The notes beneath the pieces are model-generated. The model saw nothing but the letters and a program-made list of their open reading frames with translations, was not told where the DNA came from and did no database searches. A stretch of DNA of 64,000 nucleotides from Dehalococcoidia bacterium (GTDB taxonomy: Bacteria; Chloroflexota; Dehalococcoidia; Lucifugimonadales; Lucifugimonadaceae), in assembly GCA_030747175.1 (NCBI GenBank), contig JASLLE010000006.1, positions 1-64,000 of the forward strand. Reading direction: 5' to 3'. Both the position numbers and the translations under genes were made by a program. Shown one piece after another: positions 52,799-61,326 of this stretch; position 1 is the first letter of the stretch; each line of letters opens with the position of its first letter.

Positions 52799-53800
52799 AT
52801 GAATTCGGCCCGATCACGTCGTACCGGGTTCGGCGGCACGCCCATCAGCGCACCGTCGTTGGACGATGCGCGTGCCGCGGCTGAGCGTATTCGAGAGGTC
52901 GCCGTACGAACGCCGCTGGTACCGCTTCGCTCCTACTCGGGCGCTCGGCCGGAGATCCTGCTCAAACCCGAGACGCTTCAGCCCGTGACCTCGTTCAAGA
53001 TTCGCGGGGCCTACAACTGGGCGTCCTCCCTCACCGACGCACAGCGCGCCCGGGGACTGTCAACCGTGAGCGCCGGCAATACGGCACAGGCGGTTGCTTA
53101 CGCCGCGCGTCTGGTCGGGGCTTCGGCGCGGAGCCGGCTTCCAGACACGACGCCACGGGCCAAGATCGATGCGATAGAGGCCTACGGCATGGAACCGGTC
53201 TTTATGCCCGGCGATGAGTTGTTCGACTGGATGCTGTCGGCCGGCTGGGAGGGTGAGCCGTACACCTTCCTCCACCCGTGGGTCGAGCCGCTGATGGTGG
53301 CCGGGAGCGCTACCGTGGGATTGGAGATATTCGACGAACTGCCGGACGTGGACACGGTTTTCATATCCGTGGGCGGTGGCGGGTTGATCTGCGGAGTCGG
53401 TAGCGCGCTTAAGGCACTGAACCCCGGTATCCGGGTGGTTGCGGTGCAACCGGAGGCGTGTGCTCCCATCCGGGCTTGTCTTGCGGCAGGACAGCCGGTG
53501 TGGGTGGACCCGGAACCAACCCTGTGTGACGGGCTCGGCGTGCCGCTGGTGACAGACGAGATGTGGCCGTTGTTGCGCTCTGTGGTGGATGAGACGGTGG
53601 AGATATCTGAAGAGCAGGTGGAGGATGCCATCAGGCGACTGGCTCTGGACAACAAACTCGTGGTCGAAGGCGCCGGAGCCGCCTCACTTGCCGCTGCCCT
53701 GGCGACGCCCATCGAGCAGCGGGGCCGCTCGGTCTGCGTGCTTAGCGGGGGGAGTATCGATGGCGACAAGTTTGCGGCGATTGTTGGTGGGGCTGTATGA
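52799..53800 (+). CDS. PLP-dependent serine/threonine dehydratase-like enzyme
   Basis: A 333-residue fold-type II PLP enzyme. K67 in SFKIRGA is the Schiff-base lysine, SAGNTAQAVAYAA (91-103) is the substrate loop, and GGGGLICG binds phosphate. Usual members read SAGNHAQGVA, so N-H is replaced by N-T and G by A here. Serine/threonine dehydratase or racemase-like activity is probable; the altered loop means the substrate may differ. It overlaps the next gene by four bases (ATGA). Confidence 0.9.
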   Translation: MNSARSRRTGFGGTPISAPSLDDARAAAERIREVAVRTPLVPLRSYSGARPEILLKPETLQPVTSFKIRGAYNWASSLTDAQRARGLSTVSAGNTAQAVAYAARLVGASARSRLPDTTPRAKIDAIEAYGMEPVFMPGDELFDWMLSAGWEGEPYTFLHPWVEPLMVAGSATVGLEIFDELPDVDTVFISVGGGGLICGVGSALKALNPGIRVVAVQPEACAPIRACLAAGQPVWVDPEPTLCDGLGVPLVTDEMWPLLRSVVDETVEISEEQVEDAIRRLALDNKLVVEGAGAASLAAALATPIEQRGRSVCVLSGGSIDGDKFAAIVGGAV

Positions 53801-54420
53801 CTGACCGACACGAGGACGAAGGACCGGACCCGATAGTGATTCGCGCGGCAATCCCGGATGACCTGCCGGCGCTTGCCTCGCTGCTGGGTACGGCGTTTGA
53901 CGAAGACCCGGTCGCGATCTGGCTGACGCCGAACGAAGAACGACGTGGTGCTGTTCTTCAAGAATTCTTCGGTCTAATTGCCCGCGAGATTTGCCTGCCA
54001 CAGGGGTTGACCTACGTCACGGAGAACCTGGGCGCCGCGGCTCTATGGGAACCTCCGTTAGGGGAGTGGCCGTTGGAGCCGGATATACCGGAGTCCACCT
54101 GGGCCGAGATCATCGGACCGGACGCTTATGCACGGTTCAGCGCGTTCGCAGATGTAATGGATGCCCAACGACCCGAAAAGCGCCACGTTTACCTATCGTT
54201 GATCGGGTCGTTACCTGAGTATCGAGGGCAGGGACTGGCATCGGCGTTGTTGGATGCCGGGCTGTCGCGATGGGATCGCCAGGGTATGCCGACCAATCTC
54301 ATGAGCACCAACGGCGACAACCTGCCGTTCTATGAAAGCCGCGGGTACGAGGTGATTGCCGAGGCGGTTCTGCCGGACGGCGGGCCACGCCTGTGGGACA
54401 TGTGGCGGGAGCCGCGATAG
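53797..54420 (+). CDS. GNAT-family N-acetyltransferase
   Basis: A 207-residue GNAT. The acetyl-CoA loop is GSLPEYRGQGLASALLDAGL (about 143-162), followed by NLPFYESRGYEVIAE, typical of this fold. It is translationally coupled to the dehydratase gene. The substrate is unknown. Confidence 0.87.
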   Translation: MTDRHEDEGPDPIVIRAAIPDDLPALASLLGTAFDEDPVAIWLTPNEERRGAVLQEFFGLIAREICLPQGLTYVTENLGAAALWEPPLGEWPLEPDIPESTWAEIIGPDAYARFSAFADVMDAQRPEKRHVYLSLIGSLPEYRGQGLASALLDAGLSRWDRQGMPTNLMSTNGDNLPFYESRGYEVIAEAVLPDGGPRLWDMWREPR

Positions 54421-54683
54421 TTGGGGCGTGTTTGCAGGATCGATCACTATCAGACCCGGGGGCGTATTGCCGGAGGTCCCTGCGGTGTTAGCGCGGACCT
54501 TCGTGCTGCCTTATCGTCGGCGACCCGGACATTTAATTGTCATTCCGGGCATATATGCCCATTCCGAAGCCCGCACGCGAGGAATCTCCCGGCCGATATT
54601 CCTGCTCAGTTGTTACTGGCGGAAGGATCGATCACCTGTGCGGGTGTACGGGGTAACCGCCGCGTACGGTGTGGGGCAGAGCT
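54421..54683. other. Gap with a dispersed-repeat fragment
   Basis: TGTCATTCCGGGC, then GAGGAATCTCC at about 54538-54592, resembles the 52212 repeat. CGTATTGCC near 54464 resembles half of the GGGCGTATTGCC hairpin. No gene is seen. Confidence 0.4.
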
Positions 54684-55679
54684 TCAGGGCGCCTGCGTCC
54701 CGCCGACGTAGCGCGGGTCCAGCCTCCGCACCATCGTGTACAGGAGCGGAGTGAACCCGGCCGGCCCGAGCCAGAAGCCGGACCCTTCCGGGTTCGACGT
54801 CTCGAAATCGACTGTCGCAGATTTCCAGCCGGACTCGTGCATCCAGCTCAGTAGAGCGGCAAAGAGCGCGTCGGCCGCTCCGGTGCCCCGTTTTTCGGGT
54901 TTGAGAAACGCCCCGTTGACGTGGGGCACCGGTGGCGACATGAGCGACTTCGGGTCCTGGGACCCGGCCTCTGCGCTGATGAATCCGGTGACCTCGCCCT
55001 CACTGCGGCTCACAAACAGACCCCTTGAGGGCCTCTCGATCCACGTGCGGTCGTATGTATGCCCGCCGCCGGGCGACCACGGTCGCCAGATCGGCGGCGC
55101 GTCCAGGTGAGCATTGAGGTTCGCTTCCATCTCGTTAACGGCGTCCAGTTCTTTCAATGTGGGACGTGATACTTCGACGCCTGAGACAACCGGCCCGACA
55201 GCGTCGCCAACCCCAACCGCCCTTCCGCCGTCGATAAGGTGACGGCCAAATCCCGTCTGCACGAGGCAGTCATGGGTGGCCACGTCGTCGGCGAAAACGA
55301 TCGCCATGTGCAGCGTCGTCTCGGGCCGTCCAGACAAGCGGCACCACGCCGTATACATCTCCGAAAACAGCGTGTCGGGTGCATCGACGACGGTGGCGTG
55401 CGCCCACTCCCACATGAAAGACATCCGCACGCCGCCCAGGCCGCTCACGGCCCGGCCGGTGAGATATCCGATGAGCTGGCCCCCTCGCTCCGCCACGATT
55501 CCTTCGCCGGTCGAAAGCCAGCCGGAGAGCAACTCTGCGACCACCTCAATGGTGTCCAGGTTCGCCGGGTACAGCGGGTTGCTGGACCGGCGGGCCCGAT
55601 GCCGTTCAACAAACAGATCGGCACAGACGGCCACATCGGCCGCGGTCATCGGGCGTAACGAAGGCGATGTCAGGGTCAA
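54684..55679 (-). CDS. Double-GNAT acetyltransferase
   Basis: A 331-residue protein with two GNAT-like halves. The first (5-155) has EGIVAERGGQLIGYLTGRAV; the second (170-331) has GLFVSRSEGEVTGFISAEAG and the CoA loop LKPEKRGTGAADALFAALLSWM. Two-domain GNATs modify amines or act on larger partners. The neighbours do not suggest a substrate. Confidence 0.85.
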   Translation of the reverse strand: MTLTSPSLRPMTAADVAVCADLFVERHRARRSSNPLYPANLDTIEVVAELLSGWLSTGEGIVAERGGQLIGYLTGRAVSGLGGVRMSFMWEWAHATVVDAPDTLFSEMYTAWCRLSGRPETTLHMAIVFADDVATHDCLVQTGFGRHLIDGGRAVGVGDAVGPVVSGVEVSRPTLKELDAVNEMEANLNAHLDAPPIWRPWSPGGGHTYDRTWIERPSRGLFVSRSEGEVTGFISAEAGSQDPKSLMSPPVPHVNGAFLKPEKRGTGAADALFAALLSWMHESGWKSATVDFETSNPEGSGFWLGPAGFTPLLYTMVRRLDPRYVGGTQAP

Positions 55680-55832
55680 GCCGTGCCCGATTCCAGTAAA
55701 GTCCGGAGCGAATGCGTCTGGCGCTTCGGGTCTTCCCCCTCGTGTTCACAGCGGTCGGCCGGCTGATCCAGCGGCCAACCGCCACGGTCGTGTACCGCCG
55801 GCATGATTCTCTACCTCCCATTTTTGACCTGT

Positions 55833-56657
55833 TCAGACCTGATCCTGTTGACGATCTGCAACCCACTGGCTGAAATCGCGTTCCATATCTTCCGAAAACT
55901 CCCGGTCAACCTCGCCCGGCGTATATACGCCTTCAGCGATTCTTTGCTGACCGAACTCGTCACGCAATCGCACGCTCTCAGATCTGACGACGACCTCCTC
56001 CGCGAGGTGCGGCGGAATGAAGATCACGCCCTCCATCGTGCCGAGCACCACGTCGCCGGGTACGCATGTCGCCGTGTTGATCCGCGTTACGCCGTTGATA
56101 TCGGGCATCGTAACCCCCGGGATCGCCTCCGGGTGCATGCGCCTCATGTACACGCCAAAGTCCGGGAACTCGATGATCCGTTGCGTGTCACGTATGCCGC
56201 CGTCGATCACCATGCCGCGGCCGCCGTTTGCCACGATAGCCGCCGTCAGGTTGTCGCCGACCAGGTTTACGCGACTGAACAGGTCTGCGACCAGCACGTC
56301 CCCCTCCACCATCTCGTCGATAACCCAGGAGTTGAGAAACCCGATCCGGCCTTCGTCTTCTCCAAGTTCGACCAGCGTGTCATGCAGATCGGGTCGTATC
56401 GGCACCCAGCGACAGGTGATTGCGCGCCCGACCATCACCCGTTCGACCGGCCTTCGTTCAGAGGAAAGATCGATAAAGCCTCCCACGAAGTTGTGGTGAT
56501 AGCCGTGCGACCGCAGCACGCCCCACGCCTCTTCCGTGGTGACCGCTTTCATTCGCTCCAGGATATCCAGCGGGACCAGAGGACGGCCTCGCGCGTCACG
56601 TTCACCACTCCATTCGGAGGTGATGCTTCGGATGCGATCGGTATCGGTTAGTTGCAT
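55833..56657 (-). CDS. RraA-family protein, paralog 1
   Basis: A 274-residue RraA/HMG-aldolase-like protein. Core motifs GDNLTAAIVANGGRGMVIDGGIRDTQRI (R156, D157 as substrate and metal residues) and GDVVLGTMEGVIFIPPHLAEEVVVRSE match. Members act as 4-hydroxy-4-methyl-2-oxoglutarate/oxaloacetate-type lyases or as RNase E inhibitors. The N-terminal 60 residues (SITSEWSGERDARGRPLVPLDILERMKAVTTEEAW) are a shared extra domain in this pair. It lies nine bases downstream of its paralog. Confidence 0.88.
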   Translation of the reverse strand: MQLTDTDRIRSITSEWSGERDARGRPLVPLDILERMKAVTTEEAWGVLRSHGYHHNFVGGFIDLSSERRPVERVMVGRAITCRWVPIRPDLHDTLVELGEDEGRIGFLNSWVIDEMVEGDVLVADLFSRVNLVGDNLTAAIVANGGRGMVIDGGIRDTQRIIEFPDFGVYMRRMHPEAIPGVTMPDINGVTRINTATCVPGDVVLGTMEGVIFIPPHLAEEVVVRSESVRLRDEFGQQRIAEGVYTPGEVDREFSEDMERDFSQWVADRQQDQV

Positions 56658-56665
56658 CGGAGGGA

Positions 56666-57478
56666 TCAGGCTGGCCCGCGGTTCGCTGACCAGCCCTCAA
56701 AATCGCGCTCCATCTCCTCGGAGAAAGCCCGGTCCACCTCCCCCGGCGTGTAAACGCCCTCGGCGATTCGCTGCTGCCCGAACTCGTCACGAAGCCGCAC
56801 GTTTTCCGAGCTGACGACCACCTCTTCAGCGAGGTGTGGAGGGATGAACATCACGCCCTCCATCGTGCCCAGCACTACGTCGCCGGGCAGGCAGGTCGCC
56901 ACGCCGATGCGGATGACGCCGTTTATATCCGGCATCGACACGTCGTTGATGGCCGAGGGGTCCATGCCGCGGATAAAGGCGTTGAATCCTTCCATCTCGT
57001 AGATCCGCTGCGTGTCTCGCAATCCACCGTCGATCACCATGCCGCGCTTCGTGCTTACCCGGATAGCCGTCGACAGGTTGTCGCCAGCGAACGTCCCGTC
57101 AAATATCTTGCCGAACAAGTCGACAACTATCACGTCGTCCTCGACCAGTTCGTCGATCACCCACGAGTTCTGCCCGCCCACGCGTCCCTCGGATTCTCCA
57201 GTACGCTCGATGGCGTTGTTCAGGTCCGGCCGTGTCGGCACAAAACGGCAGGTGACCGCCCGGCCGACGAGGATTCGCTCCGGGTGCAGGATGTGGAAAT
57301 CACCGGCGAAATTGTGGTGATAGCCGTTCCGCCGAAGCGTCCCCCACGCCTCTTCGCTGGTCACCTTCTCCATGCGCTTGATGATGTCCGACTCGACCAG
57401 CGGCCGCCCTCTGCGGTCACGTTCGCCCTTCCATTCGCTCGTGATGCTACGGATCAATTCGGAGCTGGTGAGTTTCAA
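56666..57478 (-). CDS. RraA-family protein, paralog 2
   Basis: A 270-residue tandem relative of the next gene downstream. It shares MKLTSSELIRSITSEWKGERDRRGRPLVESDIIKRM..SEEAWGTL, TCRFVPTRPDL, NSWVIDELVE and LGTMEGVMFIPPHLAEEVVVSSEN. The metal and substrate motif is GMVIDGGLRDTQRI. The two proteins may form a hetero-oligomer or use different hydroxyketo acids. Confidence 0.88.
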   Translation of the reverse strand: MKLTSSELIRSITSEWKGERDRRGRPLVESDIIKRMEKVTSEEAWGTLRRNGYHHNFAGDFHILHPERILVGRAVTCRFVPTRPDLNNAIERTGESEGRVGGQNSWVIDELVEDDVIVVDLFGKIFDGTFAGDNLSTAIRVSTKRGMVIDGGLRDTQRIYEMEGFNAFIRGMDPSAINDVSMPDINGVIRIGVATCLPGDVVLGTMEGVMFIPPHLAEEVVVSSENVRLRDEFGQQRIAEGVYTPGEVDRAFSEEMERDFEGWSANRGPA

Positions 57479-57830
57479 GTCAGGGTCCAGTCGTGTTGGA
57501 GTTGGGGTCGGCCGTTGCGTGGATTGTCGGCCCGCGCACCGGTCGTATGTCCATCAGGAACCTTCCAGTCGTGGGATCTGGCGCATTGTAACGTCAGATT
57601 CTCGAAGTACCGACGTACGGGCATTCAAAGTGTCCCCGGGGTCAGGCATCAGGCGCGTTTTAGCCCCTCTCCCGGCCGGAAGAGGGCGCAGGGCGAGTGG
57701 CAAGATGCCAGCGCGTTCAGTCAGACACAAGTTCGTGATCGAGCTAACCGGCGGAGCAAGCCCCGCCCCTACTCGTATTCAACAGTCCGGGCCTTTGCGT
57801 CAGTTCGATCGGGTCGTGGAAAGATTTCGG
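57479..57830. repeat. Repeat-rich gap between GS and RraA genes
   Basis: Contains CCCTCTCCCGGCCGGAAGAGGG (57664-57686) and GCGGAGCAAGCCCCGCCC (57751-57768), both members of repeat families found elsewhere in the window. No gene is seen. Confidence 0.65.
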
Positions 57831-57831
57831 A

Positions 57832-57863
57832 CAAAAAAACGGCGACGCCATGAAGGCGCCGCC
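57832..57863 (-). terminator. Rho-independent terminator of the glutamine synthetase gene
   Basis: On the minus strand a G/C stem (GGCGGCGCC / GGCGTCGCC, one mismatch, loop TTCAT) is followed by a run of T residues (57839-57833 region). It lies about 45 bases beyond the glutamine synthetase stop. Confidence 0.85.
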
Positions 57864-57907
57864 GCTGTTGATTCTTTGTAGAGGCCCAGATAAGAACCCC
57901 ACCGGGG

Positions 57908-58909
57908 TTACTTGCTGGCCACTCCGCATACCGTCTCGATGATGAGGCGGGTCACGATGTACGGGTCGCAGTTGGCGTTGGGACGGCGGTCCTCGATGTA
58001 GCCCTTCTGGTCTTTCACGACCTGCCAGGGGATACGGATGGATGCGCCCCGATCCGACTCACCGTACGAGAACTGGTCGTACCGCTGCGTTTCGTGCTCG
58101 CCGGTCAGCCGCTCCTCGATACGGTCGCCATAGTTGGCGATGTGCTCGTCTACGTTGGTCCCGAGCGCTTCTGCCGCGTCGATGCACGGCTGATAGCTCT
58201 CGCGCATGGCGTTCGTCGAGAAGTTCGTGTGTGCGCCTGCGCCGTTCCAGTCACCTTTTACCGGCTTCGGGTCCAGCGTGGCGGAGATGCCGTGGTCTTC
58301 GGCGATCCGGTAGAGCAGCCAGCGTGCCAGCCAGAGTTCATCGGCCGCACGAGGGGTTCCTACCGGTCCGATCTGGAATTCCCACTGGCCGGGCATGACC
58401 TCGGCATTGATGCCGGAGATGTGGATTCCGGCCTCGATGCAGGCGTCCATGTGTTCGATGACGACCTCTCGGCCGAAAACCTCGTCGGCGCCGACGCCAC
58501 AGTAGTAACCACCCTGTGGGGCGGGAAAACCGTTGTCCGGCCAGCCTAACGGCTTGATGCCGTCGAAGTACGTGTACTCCTGTTCGATACCAAACCAGGT
58601 GTCAAAAGAGGCGTACTTTTCTGCCGCGGCGGCGCAGGCGGCCCTTGTGTTGCTGGGGTGCGGGGTCATGTCGGTCAGAAGCGTCTCGCACATGACGAGC
58701 TTGTTGTCGCCGCCCTCGATCGGGTCCGGAATCACCAGCACGGGGTTGAGGACGACGTCCGAGTTGTCGCCCGTGGCCTGCTGCGTGCTTGAACCGTCAA
58801 AACCCCAGATCATCGGCTCCACGCCGTCCGCTATGACCTTGGTCTTGGACCGCATTTTGGCCGTCGGCTGGCTGCCGTCGATCCAGATGTATTCAGCTTT
58901 GTAGGGCAT
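57908..58909 (-). CDS. Type II (eukaryotic-like) glutamine synthetase
   Basis: A 333-residue GSII. WIDGSQPTAKMRSKTKVI, IWGFDGSSTQQATGDNSDVVLNPVLVIPDP, WFGIEQEYTYF, YYCGVGADEVFGREVVIEHMDACIEAGIHISGINAEVMPGQWEFQIGP and GDWNGAGAHTNFST are hallmark blocks. It joins ammonia and glutamate at ATP cost. GSII occurs in eukaryotes and a limited set of bacteria, so transfer or lineage-specific use is possible. It ends with a clear terminator. Confidence 0.95.
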   Translation of the reverse strand: MPYKAEYIWIDGSQPTAKMRSKTKVIADGVEPMIWGFDGSSTQQATGDNSDVVLNPVLVIPDPIEGGDNKLVMCETLLTDMTPHPSNTRAACAAAAEKYASFDTWFGIEQEYTYFDGIKPLGWPDNGFPAPQGGYYCGVGADEVFGREVVIEHMDACIEAGIHISGINAEVMPGQWEFQIGPVGTPRAADELWLARWLLYRIAEDHGISATLDPKPVKGDWNGAGAHTNFSTNAMRESYQPCIDAAEALGTNVDEHIANYGDRIEERLTGEHETQRYDQFSYGESDRGASIRIPWQVVKDQKGYIEDRRPNANCDPYIVTRLIIETVCGVASK

Positions 58910-59145
58910 CCATGTCTCCAGTCAAATAACCGTGCTCCGTGGGAGCGGACGGTCCGTGTCCACCTGATTGAATGGCCGAAATGATATATCCCCGGCCGCC
59001 GCAGTTACATCGCGCTCGGAACGATACGGATCACCTGGTGACAACCCGGGGGTCCCGGCAGGACGGAAATGATCCTAACTCGCGAGTGTTTCAAGAATGT
59101 TTCAGGGTTTCCGAATACGCCGGGATTTCAGGAGTCTTCCTGGAA
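58910..59145. other. Gap upstream of the glutamine synthetase
   Basis: Probably holds the glutamine synthetase promoter on the minus strand. GGATATATCAT (58982-58992 region) could be a -10 box; no -35 box is convincing. No gene is seen. Confidence 0.3.
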
Positions 59146-59298
59146 CTAACGCGGACGCGAAAAGGACGCCCCCGAAAGGGCGTCCCTGGCATCGCCTGGA
59201 GTTAGGCCGTCCGCGATAGACGGTCCGGAGAGGGATCGGAATACTTCCGCCCATTCGGCGGCGGCCGCTCTCCAGTCGAATGAGGACTTACGGCGGAG
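59146..59298 (-). pseudogene. Possible glycosyltransferase C-terminal remnant
   Basis: Directly after the TAA of the membrane-protein gene, the same frame continues for about 50 codons to a TAG. Its first part reads RKSSFDWRAAAAEWAEVFRSL, which resembles the C-terminal FSWERAAEEW..VFRSL ending of group 1 glycosyltransferases. The terminator hairpin at 59164-59185 lies in its later part. A short remnant, not a gene. Confidence 0.3.
59164..59185 (-). terminator. Hairpin with short T-run, end of 59299-59838 transcript
   Basis: GGACGCCC (59164-59171) and GGGCGTCC (59178-59185) form a perfect 8-bp stem with a 6-base loop; on the minus strand TTTT follows. It ends the transcript of the membrane protein gene. 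Confidence 0.7.
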
Positions 59299-59838
59299 TT
59301 AGCCCTCGAAAGATTTCGCCTGCGCCCAGTAAACAGACGCCTCGTCGATCATGGCCAGCGAAGCCTGCGCCTGCGAATAATCGGCGCCGCCTGTTGAAGC
59401 CGCATCGAAGTAGGAAGCGACGCCGGTGACGCCCCGCAACGTCAGGTCCATAGCCGCGAGCACGAGTGCGTGCGGCTCGGCCCGGCTCAGTGGCGGAACG
59501 ACGGCGGCCCACTCGGCCCGGATAACCTCCATCTCTGTAACGATGGTGGTCACCGCAAGACTTGCTTCAGCGGACTGTGCGTCATAACTCCCGAGCGAGA
59601 ATACGGCCGTGGCGTTGTGCTCGTTCACGAACTGGTTCCAGTCCGCTACGGCGCCGTTGTGACGTTCGATCACCGGCGCAAGGGTCGTCTCGTACCGGCC
59701 GACTTCGCTGTTCCCGCCGCGCATCGCGAGGAGGAGTACGGCGGTCATCGCAGCCAGTGCGGCGATCAGGATGGTTACGGCGGCACCGGATGAGATCCGG
59801 ATCCCGCCTACCGGTAGATGTGCTGCTCTTGTTGTCAT
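59299..59838 (-). CDS. Single-pass membrane protein, function unknown
   Basis: A 179-residue protein: cytoplasmic N-terminus (1-17), one membrane helix (18-42, ISSGAAVTILIAALAAMTAVLLLAM), then a helical extracytoplasmic domain (43-179) with YDAQSAEASLAVTTIVTEM and a Ser/Ala/Glu-rich pattern. It has no family I recognise. It follows the LuxR-type regulator gene by 48 bases on the minus strand and may be its partner in one transcript. Confidence 0.75.
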   Translation of the reverse strand: MTTRAAHLPVGGIRISSGAAVTILIAALAAMTAVLLLAMRGGNSEVGRYETTLAPVIERHNGAVADWNQFVNEHNATAVFSLGSYDAQSAEASLAVTTIVTEMEVIRAEWAAVVPPLSRAEPHALVLAAMDLTLRGVTGVASYFDAASTGGADYSQAQASLAMIDEASVYWAQAKSFEG

Positions 59839-59886
59839 GTCTGACTGTTCCCTATCTGTTCGTGATATCTGAGATCACTGGCGAGA

Positions 59887-60723
59887 TCAAGCGATTGCGT
59901 TGGTTGGCGGTCCGCTCTGCGCGAATCGCATCGCAAGGTGATAGGTCATCACCGCCCGTACCCGAAGGTCCACGCCCGAGTTTGATTCGATCGATAGTTT
60001 GTCGTAGAGAGTTTGTTGCGTATCACTCAGCGCATCCACGCCGCAGTTCATCCGCTTCGCGATAGCGTCATCCGCGTATCCGAGCGCCATGAGCCTCAAC
60101 GTCTGTTGCTCGGCGCTGTTCAGTCCGAATAGCACCACGGCGCCGGTGTCGGTTACAGACGGGTCGACGGTGACCAGCCCCCAGGCTGCTCCGTCTATCG
60201 CCCGCATGAGCGAATCGGAATCCTCTGCGTTCTTACGAAGCAGGTAGGACCATCCGCCGACATCCCGGCTGATCTTGTCCTCAACGTATTCGGTCTCGGT
60301 ATCGTCAGCGATCACGACTATCCCGGTCTCCGGGCTCGCCTCACGGATGGCGTGGGCGGTCTTGATCCAGAGCTGCTCATGTCCGGGATCAATCCCGACG
60401 ATCGCCACTTCCGGCGCCATGCCCTGCGCGAAAGCCACCGCCATAATCGGGTCATCGGTCGCGGCCAGGAGCTCGACGCCGAAAGAACCATCCAGCTGAT
60501 TGGCCAGACCGTGCCGCATCTCATCGTCGTTGGTGACAACCACGACGGACACGGCCGGACTGCCGGCACGCGACGTTACCGCCTTCCGTGGCGCTATCCC
60601 GAATTCGAGGAGTTTTCCTCCATCGGGATTGTATTCCGCGGCCTTTACCGGTTCGTCCCCGGATTTGACCGGCGCTGGATCGAATTGGATCACCTTGGTT
60701 TCCTCGATCATCGTCATACTCAT
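59887..60723 (-). CDS. Receiver-like/LuxR-type regulator lacking the phospho-aspartate
   Basis: A 278-residue NarL-like protein. A 55-residue N-terminal extension precedes a receiver fold (about 58-165): VSVVVVTNDDEMRHGL holds the acidic pair, and SYLLRKNAE holds the switch lysine region. The expected phospho-acceptor position reads EVAIVGIDPG, so Gly110 replaces Asp. The C-terminal LuxR helix-turn-helix (about 200-245, FGLNSAEQQTLRLMALGYADDAIAKRM) is only partly conserved. The protein may work without phosphorylation. A membrane protein gene follows. Confidence 0.75.
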   Translation of the reverse strand: MSMTMIEETKVIQFDPAPVKSGDEPVKAAEYNPDGGKLLEFGIAPRKAVTSRAGSPAVSVVVVTNDDEMRHGLANQLDGSFGVELLAATDDPIMAVAFAQGMAPEVAIVGIDPGHEQLWIKTAHAIREASPETGIVVIADDTETEYVEDKISRDVGGWSYLLRKNAEDSDSLMRAIDGAAWGLVTVDPSVTDTGAVVLFGLNSAEQQTLRLMALGYADDAIAKRMNCGVDALSDTQQTLYDKLSIESNSGVDLRVRAVMTYHLAMRFAQSGPPTNAIA

Positions 60724-61326
60724 TCCCTCTCTGTCTTCTCGCTGGTTCCGGCACTGGCAGGAGGTCCGTGATTCCCCGTTACGTTCCGCCGCCGGGGTGG
60801 TTCCTGTTCGTGATTCGTGAAGAGATCGTCTCGCTTGTGTCCGGGAATGGGGAGCGCCGCGGGTAGCATCTCGGGGCCGCCCTCTGGCTCTCCAAATGAG
60901 CCGTCCGGTTCACGGGGGCCGAGCCTTGCGGCGTTTCATCGCCGTATTTCCGGGAACCCGCTGGCCGCACCTGGCCCTCGGGAGAATGGCTCGGGGGATC
61001 TTGCCCGGCGATCCGGGGCCGGACCGCATGGCCGCCGCAGGCCCGTGATGGACCCGCGACGGCACGGCGGAAAGTGGAACTGCGGAGCACACAGACCACT
61101 TGCGATCAATATCAAACCAGGACGCGGCTGACCGACCTTCCATTCGGTCATGGTTTGTTGAACCACGCGGCCCGCGAGGTTGACACGGTCAGGTCAGCCG
61201 CTCAGTGAGATTTGTGGCGCGGCGAAGATAGCCGGTCAACGCGTCCCGGAAGAATACGGAAGAAACCGGATGAACCCGGCGGAACTCAGTCGCCACCGCA
61301 GGCGTCGATCCCGGCGGCAATAAGCC
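60724..61326. other. 603-base gap
   Basis: No conserved gene, RNA or repeat could be identified. Several short open frames on both strands have arginine/proline-rich composition expected from GC-rich noncoding DNA. The regulator's promoter on the minus strand and the alcohol dehydrogenase's 3' region should lie here. Confidence 0.4.

Noticed and set aside
55803-57853. Long plus-strand frames (282 and 339 codons) opposite the RraA genes
   Set aside because: They are antisense shadows; the RraA motifs and terminator context are on the minus strand.
60817-61131. Short frames on both strands in the 603-base gap
   Set aside because: Arg/Pro/Gly-rich composition and no ribosome site or conserved motif; typical of noncoding GC-rich DNA.
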